In this document: piece after piece, positions 25,855 through 36,100 of the stretch
Numbering within the stretch: position 1 is the stretch's first letter
Layout of the letters: the number at the start of each line of letters is the position of its first letter
Assembly (NCBI GenBank): GCA_029379385.1
Contig: CM055607.1
Location: 33,415,235-33,479,234 of the forward strand
Direction of reading: 5' to 3'
Origin: Quillaja saponaria
Lineage: Eukaryota; Streptophyta; Magnoliopsida; Fabales; Quillajaceae
Length of the DNA: 64,000 nt
Made by a program: the position numbers and the translations under genes
The notes under the pieces: generated by a model
Told to the model about the DNA's origin: nothing
The model's database searches: none
Seen by the model: the letters and a program-made list of their open reading frames with translations, nothing else

Positions 25855-28800
25855 ATGGAGTTGATGTTTCATTCTTCAGCCTTCCTCCTCCAGACAATCC
25901 CACAAGATCACCGCCCTTCTCTGACCTACGCACTTGTCATTCTTAACCAACGCCTCCCAAGATTTGCTCCGTTGCTCTGGAAGCACGGTAATTCTTCATG
26001 CACCCTAGCTCCCAGGTTTAACAAGTTAGCTTTCGGTTTTGATTCTCCGAAATTTTTTCGCTTTTTTTTCTTTTCATATGTTTTTGTATGGAGCAGCACA
26101 GCTGCGAGTTTGTGCTGATGGAGGTGCCAATCGGGTGTATGATGAAATGCCTCTGTTACTGCCTCATGAAGAATCTTCCCTTGTTCGAAGCAGGTTCAAT
26201 TTTCTTTCTTCTTTTTTTTTCCTTTTTTTCGTGGATGTTATTTCAGTGTGATTGTTTGATAAAATAAATGAATTTTTGGATGAATCTGTAGCTTTTGATG
26301 TTTAAACGTGATTTGACATATGTGCATGTATAATATACTGTGACTATCAATGAACTCTTTTGTATATTATCTCAGTTATATTGGTTTGTGGTTTTGGGAA
26401 AACTGTTATCTTGTTATTTGGGTTATAATTAATGTGAAAATTCTGAATTGGTAATTATGATTACCAGATCCCCAAAAGTTGATGATTGGATCATTATAAT
26501 TTCAAATGTAACTGATACGATCAAGATTTTCAAGTTGTAACACCTTCCACAGAACAAATGGAAAGTTGCATGCATGATTATCTGTAACGTCCCAAGCACA
26601 TCCTAAATGGGTTAAAATGCTATCTGGAAGGTACTTGATAGTTGGTATTTTTGGGTTATAAACAATACCATAAGATCAACTACCAAGTACCTTCAGGAGC
26701 ATTTTAACCCATGTGGTGTGAGTTGTGGATTCTTTGGTACTTGAACCAGTTGGTTAGGGTGTTACTAATGGTATCAGAGCCGATCCAATACTCATACCTA
26801 TGTGGGCTCGGGGCACTGCAGCCCGAGTTGTATTTGGCCCTTGACGAGGACATCAAGGATTTAAGTGGGGGAGTTTGTGACAAAACCTAGTATGTGATTG
26901 TATGGGGTTGGCGTGTGCTGAGTCTCACATCAGGTGTATATTAGTTGATCTTGGCTATATAAACTATAAGAACTAACTACGAACTATCTTCAGGCTGACA
27001 TTTTAACACATGATTATCTGTTTTACATAAGTACCTGAAATCTTAGTTTGAGTTTCTAGCCAAGTTTAAGCTGTCTTTGAAAACCAAAGAATAGCTCATT
27101 GTGGTGTTGGTTGAGGGATAGTTGACTGAGACAAGATGGTTTTGACATCTACAAGTAAAATTCATTATTGACCCCATTGAGATAACATTGCATCATAATT
27201 GGCAATACCTCTGTAATGTTACAGTAACTAGTTTGTTGAAGTTCAATTTACAATAATATAATACTGGCATAAAATGCTTAAGAGCTACTAAGATACCTGT
27301 CACCTATGCTATAATCCAACTCAACTAAGCTTTAAAACACAAACTAGTTGAGGCTGCATGAATCATTTTCCTCAATTCACGTCGATCCAAAGCATCATTT
27401 TTGGTGATGACCATAGCAAACATATCATTTCCAAGGACTTCTACCCATGTAATTCTAGGCCTCCTTCTACCTCATCTAACCCCTTCCACCTACACAAAAT
27501 CCCCTTTCCTAACTACTGCATCCAGTGGCCTATGTTCGAAACTAAAGATCTTGTTAATGCTTTATTGATTAGTTGCATACGTGGGTGCCTCTCTATGAAA
27601 TCCTGTAATTTTACATTTGAACATAGAGATATTAAAACCATGCTTATGATTATTTGGTTAAAGAAGTTTCCTGTGTCATACTCGACTGACTGGGCATCTG
27701 TTTGGAACGATGCCAATGGTGTGAGCTGCTTTAATGAACTGTGTTTTTGTTTTATCCTCATTTCACTTCATGATTGCATTAATTTAATTATTGATACATG
27801 GCTTGACATCTGCCTGGTTTCTTTCAGGTACAAGCCAGATGTAATCAAAGGTGACATGGATTCAATCAGGACTGATGTACTGGAATTTTATTCAAACCTG
27901 GTATTACCTTCTATGTCTTACTCTGTGTGTGTGTGTGTATATATTATGTGTGGAAATCTGTGAGTTTACCCAAAAAAAAAAGGGGACGGAGCACTCAGAT
28001 TCTCATGTTATATTTGAACTTGCACATATCAAGGGAATATGCTCAACTGATAGAACCTGCTTTTGTTGTTTTCACATCATTAGTATATATTCAGTGTGTC
28101 ATAATTACATTCAGGATCTTCTTGGTTATTCAGTGTTGCATAACATGTTCAATTTCTGGTCAATCGAACTTGCTTTTGTTATTATCATATCATTGGTATA
28201 CGTCCAGTGTTTCATCATTGCTTTTTTGTTGTTATACATGCAGGGAACAAAAATAGTAGACGAATCTCATGATCAGGATACCACAGATCTACACAAATGT
28301 GTAAAATATATATGTGACTTCACTTCAAACATTGACAAATCAGCGGTAAGTTGCAGATTGTCATGGTAGAATCTTCTTTCCCTTTTCCCCTTCCAGCTGG
28401 GGGAAGGGGAGGGGGGTTTTATCTGTCAACTTAACTGCATTCTTTTTACATTTTTGTTTTTTTAATTTAAAGGAAGTAATACATAAAAAGCAGAATTAGT
28501 CTGTGAGTTCTAACTATGCCAGATATTTTATGCTTTTAATGGAATTACTAGTAGCTATCCACTTTAGTGACTGACACGGATTGTTTCTTATTCTGTATAT
28601 GATGGAAGCTATGCATTCTTATTGCTGGAGCACTTGGTGGGCGGTTTGACCATGAGATTGGAAACATCAATGTTCTGTGCCGTTTCTCAGCTGTGCGAAT
28701 GGTCCTTATATCTGATGACTGTCTTATCCACCTTCTTCCAAGGACTCACTGCCATGAGATCTACATTCAGTCTTCTGTTGAGGGTCCGCATTGTGGACTT

Positions 28801-30681
28801 GTTCCTATTGGGATGCCATCAGGAAGTACTACAACTACTGGACTTAAATGGGATCTTGGTAAGTGTATTACACTCACATTATACCAGTGGTTGCTTGCTT
28901 TAGTACTTAAGCAGTGGTGTAAATTTTCTGGAATGTTCATTAAATCTTTGCTTCTCTCATCCTGCCATGCTGGCGTTTTTGTTCTGTGACATACGAGTAT
29001 GTCCTTTCCTGTGTGAGTAAAATACCACCAGTGTGGTGTGGAGGGACACAACAAGACCTCTGAGAGAGATATCAGTTGGAAATCTTCCTCACTTGGCTAG
29101 AACCTTCTAGAATCATTAATAAATTTGAAACTTTGAGATGCACCTTCTCTTTCTACATCTGTCCCCGTTTACCTCAAACATGAAACTTCCCCATGTTATA
29201 CACAGTAACAGGTACATACACATCTTAATTGAAGTAAAAGGTGCATACTCATCTTAATTGAAGTAATTAGCCTCCTAGTGCTGGAAAATTCAGAATCCCC
29301 CTTTTAGCTCCTACCTGTGGGTTGTAGCAGACTTGAAGCTGCTTGCCCAACTAATACCAGAGACATAATTGGGACAGCATTTTAGAGCACTCTGAATTTT
29401 TTGGAGGGACTGTAAGCATTGGTGTAAATATATATACACTGCTCAATGGCCACACTTTGTTCTTACTTCTCCATGTTAAATAAAATAGAATAAGGAAAGA
29501 ATTGTGGCCTTGATTGATATCTCAAAGCCTACACCCATAAGCTTTATTTATAGTAAATAATATAGACTTCTAAATTTAAACAATGTGGGACTACACAATA
29601 CAATAATATTATATTTCTAATACTCTCCCTCGAGATGAAGCATATCTCAAGATGAAGCATATAATGCTCAATCTTGTACAAATAAAATCCAATCACCAAT
29701 TTCAATACTCCTCTTTACTTACAATAATCTAGGTGAAGTTTCAATCCGTTTGATGAACATACTGGTACCCATGAATAGTACTCGTGACTGGAAAGAGACA
29801 CAACCGAATTTTCCAGAAAAATAAAAAGAGCACCGTTGGAAAAACGCACAACGGTAGAATTATTTGAAAAAATAAAAGGAGCACCGCTGAAAAGAGACAC
29901 AACGGAAAGTTCATGAATGTACTGTTGAACTGTCAAACCCTAAATAGGCTTAAAAAAAAAGGGAGTGAGCTATCTTTTAGATGAAAGAGATAATTAGGGA
30001 TAGAAAAGAGAAAATAACGAGGCTTGAATGGAAGAAATAACTAGGTTTTATGATAGCTGGCGGCAAAACCCATTTTTTTCTTCTTCTTTTTCTTCATGTG
30101 GTGGCCAGATAAAAGAAAGAGAAGATTAGGGTTCTTTTCAAAATCGAGTCAAGATCGAGCTTAGGTTTCAAACCTGCTATGATACCAAGTTAAATAAAAT
30201 AGAATAAGGAAATGATTGTGGGCTTGATTGATATATCAAAGTCTACACCCATAAGCTTTATTTATAGTAAATAATAAAACATAAACTTCCACATTTAAAC
30301 AATGTGGGACTACACAATACAATAATATTATATTTCTAATACTCCCCCTCAAGATGAGCATTATATGCTCAATCTTGTACAAATAAAACCCAATCACCAA
30401 TCTCAACACCCCATATAGATGGAACAGCAATGGTGCTTGGTTGTGATAGGACATTTATGGTCTTGATGTTGCATCCATATTCTTTTCTTATTCTTTTTGT
30501 GGATTTGCCATTGGTTTGTTTGTCTTTTGCTTTGTAAATTTTGTGTTTTGTCTGTGTTGCAGCTGACACGGAGATGAAGTTTGGTGGTCTGATAAGCACA
30601 TCAAATATTGTTAAATCAGATAGAATAACAGTACAATCCGATACAGATCTTCTTTGGACCATTTCTATTAAAAAACCTTGA
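25855..30681 (+). CDS. TPK: Thiamin pyrophosphokinase, 6 exons
   Basis: Transfers pyrophosphate from ATP to thiamin, making the cofactor thiamin diphosphate; the plant enzyme is cytosolic. Exons: 25855-25987, 26097-26193, 27828-27900, 28244-28345, 28609-28858, 30563-30681, giving 257 residues, close to Arabidopsis TPK1. Visible family motifs in order: LRVCADGGANR, YKPDVIKGDMDSI, DESHDQDTTDLHKC, GALGGRFDHE, HCGLVPIG and a C-terminal LLWTISIKKP. The start ATG at 25855 (MELMFHSS) aligns with the known N-terminus, and no targeting peptide is seen. Exon joins keep phase throughout. Intron 2 (1.6 kb) contains a very small LTR element and a LINE remnant, and intron 5 (1.7 kb) contains a tandem TRIM. 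A polyadenylation signal AATAAA stands at 30886. No damage to the frame is seen, so the gene should be functional. Confidence 0.93.
26583..27008 (+). mobile_element. Very small LTR element in TPK intron 2
   Basis: The left LTR runs about 26583-26768 and the right LTR about 26876-27008. They share the block GG(T/C)TATA... through CTTCAGG and CATTTTAAC(C/A)CATG. Between them are only about 107 bases, which begin with TGGTATCAGAGC at 26769 (primer-binding site) and end in the purine tract AAGTGGGGGAG. The right LTR is shorter than the left. The left LTR contains a long inverted repeat: ATGGGTTAAAATGCT near 26606 against AGCATTTTAACCCAT near 26697. No coding capacity. Confidence 0.7.
27325..27477 (-). 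pseudogene. LINE (non-LTR retrotransposon) 3' end remnant in TPK intron 2
   Basis: On the minus strand one frame reads GRRRPRITWVEVLGND, then NDALDRRELRKMIHAA, ending in a stop at 27327-27325. This resembles the C-terminal tail of plant LINE reverse transcriptases (GRPR.TW.E..., then ALDR..WR..IH.A). Upstream the frame is broken by stops, so only a fragment of the element's last 50 codons survives. The plus-strand frame opposite it is a shadow. Confidence 0.65.
29475..30413 (-). mobile_element. Tandem TRIM retrotransposon in TPK intron 5
   Basis: A minus-oriented TRIM. One LTR spans 29475-29622 and the other 30188-30341. The primer-binding site reads TGGTATCATAGC on the minus strand (30176-30187) and a purine tract lies at 29623-29632. 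The internal 565 bases have no coding region. Beyond the second LTR, 30342-30413 repeats the internal sequence that follows the first (ATGCTCAATCTTGTACAAAT and flanks). The order is thus LTR-internal-LTR-partial internal, as left by unequal recombination or a tandem insertion. Confidence 0.85.
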
Positions 30682-31311
30682 TAATTGATGATTTTGAGAT
30701 GATACACGCTCTAGAGATTTCGCAGTTCTCTCAAACCTGCACAGCTGGGGTTCACTTCAAATTAATTAGCTAGGTTACTGCTTTTGTTTTCTTTTGTGCT
30801 TTTTCCTTTTTATTTTGTTGGGGGAGGGAGGGGAATGGTGGGCTTGGGCATATTGTAATTCCATTATATTTTGGATTTTTATCCAAATAAACTTGAATGT
30901 TGAATCAGTGAAGATATCAGATTTGTTGGTGTCAATTCTTTGTTGTAGGCTGCTATACATGAAATGACAAGGTAGTTTATTTGATGGCCAAAAACCTTTT
31001 ATTAAACTAGCCCGTATCATATTGTGAAACTAGTTATCATGTCTTATGTTTGTTGGATGTGAGTATGTAACTTGTTATGTTTGAAGATGTTCAATGAATG
31101 TCTCCTTGGTCGTTCCCCTTGCTTGTTGGTTTGGTAGTTAACCGTTCAACAAACTGTCAAGACAAAAAATAATGAATGCCTAGATTGAGTGAAAATTATC
31201 AAATATAGAGATCCTATTCTATCTCCTACCAAGCTAAGTCAATTTCTTCTTGGTATAATACATCCTCTGTTTTGCAGCCAACGCTCAACATATCTTCTTG
31301 GTTCTTACATT
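30682..31311. other. TPK 3' region and intergenic DNA
   Basis: Contains the TPK 3' untranslated region, including AATAAA at 30886-30891, then AT-rich sequence without a supported gene. Confidence 0.6.
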
Positions 31312-32754
31312 AATAAATTTTGGTATTTTTGTTCCTTATAATTTAATTTTGCATTCAATTTAGTTTCATAAAATTAATTTAATATAATTAAGCTCTTGTA
31401 ATCAAATGATATTTAAATTAATTGATATTTAAATTAATACGGATGATAGATAGTAAATAGTGACGTTGCATAATTGACCAATAAAAAATAACCACAAAAA
31501 ATAACCACAAAGCATATATAATTTTTTTGTATCGATAAATACTATTAAAATCATAAAAAGAGAAATAATATTAAAAATATATAAACAAAATAATTGTTTT
31601 CCTTTCTCTCTCTTCCTCACCACCACCCCGTCCACCCAGATTCCTCCCTAGCCACCGTATTTTCATTCCACATAACCACCATACCTCAAAAATAAAAATC
31701 ACGACCAAATTCACAAACCCGAAATCATCTCTCAAACCAAATAGTAAAATCCTCAATTTCTAATGAGACCCACATCAATTTTAATTTTGAAGGTCTCCCA
31801 CAGAGCCATGGATTTGCTACTCAAGCTCCTCAATTTCTACTGAAATTTTGTAATGTTCTGATTTCAACTAATGGCCGCCATTATTGTGTGCCAGTGAAAC
31901 TCTTTTAGTAGATTAAGCTATGTTTATAAGTATCGGGCCCTTTCTTTCATGCTAACCCCAGATCTATCCTCCTTTGAATGTGGGTTCTATTGAATGAATC
32001 TATCAAGTCAAAGTTCAATGTACGTAGCAACAAGGATGGTGCATCGCCTATTTTTCGTTCTTGCTCGGAGCCAAAATGAAGACTCCTGCTACTTACTGTA
32101 TTGTTGGACCTTCAACCCAAGCATTCTACCCTTCTCGAATTGGAATCAATTGCCATGCCATTATATTGCACTTGAACAGTTGAGCGGCTACAGGCTAGCA
32201 CTCTCACTAGATAGATTTGTCTTCCACACAATGTCAGTTTCTACGATTTACAATTATCAACTCCGATTGGGGTTAGGGTATAATTAGCTCTAGGTTTTTT
32301 CATCTTTTTTTTTTCATGTCTGCTTGTGTTTTTTAGATTGGTTACTGTTATTGTTATTGGTATTGTCAATTTGTGAAGATAAGTTTTTATGGGCAAATTT
32401 TCAATAATGGCAGAATTGGAAGAATGGTGGTGAGGAGCAAGAAGAGAGGGAGAGAGAAAGGTCAATTTTTTATTTTTTTTTTCAACAAGTTATACTTTTT
32501 TTCTTTTTAAATTAATTTAGTTTTGATATAAAATATGCATAAATTATGTGATTATATGTGATTATTTTTGATTCGCATAAATTCTCAATTCATATCAACT
32601 TAATTTGTATTAATTTAAATAGTAATAGACATTAGGGTTTAATTATATCAAATTAAACTTAGCAATGGTCCTTGTAATTAAAAATTGATGGACTGAATTA
32701 AACTCAAAATTAAACTATAATTAAGGTATAAATTAAAAGAATCCAAAATATTAA
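31312..32754. mobile_element. Non-autonomous DNA transposon with long terminal inverted repeats
   Basis: The two flanks, about 31314-31640 and 32405-32753, are inverted copies of each other along some 300 bases. Matching blocks in order: AAATTTTGGTATTTTTGTTC (left) against AATATTTTGGATTCTTTTAA (right, read backwards); TTTAAATTAATAC on both; a pair of AATAACCACA/AATAATCACA repeats on both; and CCTTTCTCTCTCTTCCTCAC against CCTTTCTCTCTCCCTCTCTT, followed by CCTCACCACC. Inverted repeats this long are typical of Mutator-like elements. The centre (about 31650-32400) is richer in G+C and unrelated to the flanks, with no transposase, so it could be captured host sequence. Exact ends and a 9-base target duplication could not be fixed. 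Confidence 0.6.
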
Positions 32755-32927
32755 GGAGACATTTGAAAGATAAAAAAAATCAAGGAAAGCACTGATACTA
32801 GGCAAAACCAAATTGTATGTAGAAGACGAAAGACCATGAGTTAACGGACTATTTACTCAGTTCCTTATTCCTCTGATAGATACAGACACGTTATGAAGTA
32901 GGTAGCTTCATCAATCCCCCGCCTTAG

Positions 32928-32941
32928 TTTTGGCGGCAAAA
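32928..32941 (+). promoter_or_regulatory. E2F-type site in PMS1 promoter
   Basis: TTTTGGCGGCAAAA contains TTTGGCGG, which fits the E2F consensus WTTSSCSS, and is nearly palindromic. It lies about 190 bases before the PMS1 start codon. Binding and S-phase control are inferred from the consensus and from the DNA-repair role of the gene. Confidence 0.45.
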
Positions 32942-33129
32942 TCTGCAAAATTAGGATTTAGGGTCTCTCTCTCAAACCCTATATTTTCACGCTCTACATG
33001 GTCAGGAATTTTTTTGTTCAATTCTAGGGCTTTTCTTACTCTACAGACGAAACTATCACAGGGTAAGAATTCGTTTGTATTTTCATAGAGGAAGTTCGAT
33101 TAGTTAACGGCTCAGCAAGTGGGGTTCCA

Positions 33130-36100
33130 ATGCAAGAAGCTACACCAGCTGATTCTCTAACCATCAAGCCTATAAATAAGGGCGTGGTTCACAGAATCTG
33201 TGCCGGACAAGTCATTCTGGACCTTTCTTCTGCTGTTAAGGAACTGGTAGAGAACAGCTTGGACTCTGGCGCAACAAGCATCGAAATTGCTCTGAAAGAG
33301 TATGGGCAAGAATGGTTCCAGGTCATCGACAATGGGTCTGGCATTTCACCCAATAATTTCAAGGTATTATCTATCAGTGCTGAAGTCAAAGCTCATGGCT
33401 TAAAACGATTTAACAACATATAAGAATATCGCAATGGAGCCAGTTTCAATTGAGTTAATGATCAGTGGCTTGCTTGCTTGGCCCCCTTAAACAAAGGCAC
33501 TTCCTTTCCTATAAAATGTAATCAAGCTAGTAAATTCAGACACTTGACTAATTTTATTGCTGTAATTGGTTAATGATGCACTCTATTTTAGTTTAGTCAT
33601 TTGGGTTCTGGTTTTTAGGGTGTTTAACCTAGGTTAAATGACATTTGCAATTATCAATACATGTCAGAAGCTGCTTGCTCAATCCTCATTTTGATATTTA
33701 CAGCTTAAAATGTACTTTATCTTTTTTGCACCAATCCATTAGTAGATATAAGTATAGTATTTTACTCAATCTAGTAGACTTTTGCGAGTGTTAAGAGCAC
33801 TTCCTTTGCATGTATGTGAGTAAGAAAAAAGGTTCAGATATAATATTCAAATTGTGGCAGCTCTGTGTCACATAATCAGAAGGAAAGAGTATTCTCATTG
33901 CATCACTTTGTCAACCGTTATCATCTCCTTATTTAACTTATTGCAGGTTCTTGTGCTTAAGCATCATACATCCAAATTAGCAGATTTTCCTGATCTTCAG
34001 TCTCTGACCACATTTGGCTTCAGAGGGGAGGCATTGAGTTCTCTTTGTGCTTTAGGGAATTTGACTGTTGAAACAAGAACAATAAATGAAGCAGTTGCAA
34101 CACATTTGACTTATGACCATTCAGGTTTACTAGTAGCTGAAAGAAAAACTGCCCGTCAAATAGGTACCACTGTGACTGTTAAAAAGTTGTTCTCCAATTT
34201 ACCAGTGCGAAGCAAAGAATTTAGTCGCAATATTCGCAAGGAATATGGGAAGTTGGTTTCATTGCTGAATGTGAGTTCTTTTTTAGTAGTAACATTATTC
34301 TTTTTTTGTTTTGTCTCCTGGCATTCAATGAATTCATAGGCTCTTTAATAGGTTTTGGAGATGGTATTTTGTCAGTAATACTCAGTGTCACTTTTCTTCA
34401 AATAATTCAATCTTATTGTACTATCCATCTCTCTTTTTTGGTTAGTTACCATAACCTAATTCACAAGTTACAAGAAGTAGTGCCTTACACGCCAAATGCT
34501 TTGTTACGGATTATAATTAATTTAAACATCTGCATTATTCCCCTTTTCATAACTTTATGAGCTTACTTCTTCCAGTACTTATTCTTCAGGCCTATGCCCT
34601 TATATCAAAAGGAGTTCGGTTAGTTTGCACGAACACAACTGGAAAAAATGTAAGGTCTGTGGTACTTAAAACACAAGGAAGTGGTTCTCTTAAAGATAAC
34701 ATCATAACAGTGCTTGGCATTAACACTTGCAGCTGCTTAGAGCCTGTGAGTTTGTGCATATCAGACAGTTGCAAAGTTGATGGTTTCCTTTCCAAGCCTG
34801 GACAGGGCAGTGGACGGAACTTGGGAGATAGACAATATTTTTTTGTTAATGGTCGGCCAGTGGACATGCCAAAAGTCAGCAAGCTTGTAAATGAGTTATA
34901 TAAAGGTGCAAACTCTCGGCAATATCCCATTGCAATCATGAATTTCACAGTTCCTACTGATGCATGTGATGTGAATGTGACTCCTGATAAAAGGAAGATA
35001 TTCTTCTCCGATGAAATTTCCATATTGCATGCCCTAAGAGAGGGTTTGCAACAAATTTATTCTCCTAGTAATAATGCCTGTTACTCTGTCAATAAAGTTG
35101 ATGAGCCTGCCATGGAGGAAGACTGTATCAAGTTGCCTTCTCCTCATGAAGAATCTCGTGTATTATTGAAACAATTACCCCCAAATGGAAGTAGTCCTCC
35201 GGATGTAAATGCTAAGGTCCACAACCCCGAGGGCGACACTGCTCCTGAAAATGTTAATGTTGATGTTGATTCGTCCTCACATGTCGAAGAAGGGCAAGTC
35301 TATGTTAATGATGGAAATGCGACGAGCAAGGATTTCACTCTTAGGGTACACAGTATTGGAAAGGGTGATAATAATAGAAGGCAAACTAATTACCCAAATA
35401 GACTTAGATCTGACCAAATTGCTCCTGCTTCAAGAGTTGAGAGTGGAATTGCTGCTAACAAAGATACATATAGTTGTTTAAGTTATGTTCAGTCGTCTCT
35501 TAATAAATTTGTAACTGTGAGTAAACGAAAGCACGAACACATCAGTACCACACTATCTGAAGTGCCTGTCCTCAGAAATCGAGATCTTCATTGTCAACTG
35601 AAGGCTAGGAATTCTGAAAAACGTCATTTGATTTCAAATTCCCCACTTGATTGTGACCAAATTGATGATTCTGATAAGGTGAATGAGAATGAGCCCGAAA
35701 CCCATTATAAACCAGACAATATTTTCAACAACACTGAAAAATCACTCTCTTCTGGAGGTGATTTTATTGATAGAGGACCTGAAATGGTATGTGCATCTTC
35801 TGAACTTGCTCTTTTTTACTTATACTCTTCATGCTGAATTACTAGAATAATAATTTTTCCTTTGTATTTTCGATCTTTGAAACATACATTGAAGCCTCAC
35901 GCACGCCTATTTTTGAATTCTAGAAATCTTTAGCTAATTTTCTGTTTGATATTAAATAATACTAAACATTAATGCCTTGTCACCCACACGAAAAAGACTA
36001 ATTTTTCTAAGTAACATAATTAAACTTGACTTGCAATATTGTTAGTAACTCATAATTTCTTATAGCTAGTACCTTTTAAGCTTACCATTAAGAATCATGT

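Noticed and set aside
27358..27963. 201-codon plus frame in TPK intron 2
   Set aside because: It covers the antisense of a LINE remnant, random intron and then TPK exon 3 in a frame that continues into the next intron. Only exon 3 (27828-27900) is coding.
31994..32287. 97-codon frame inside the long-inverted-repeat element, as a gene
   Set aside because: No family match and no transcript evidence; kept only as a possible captured fragment.
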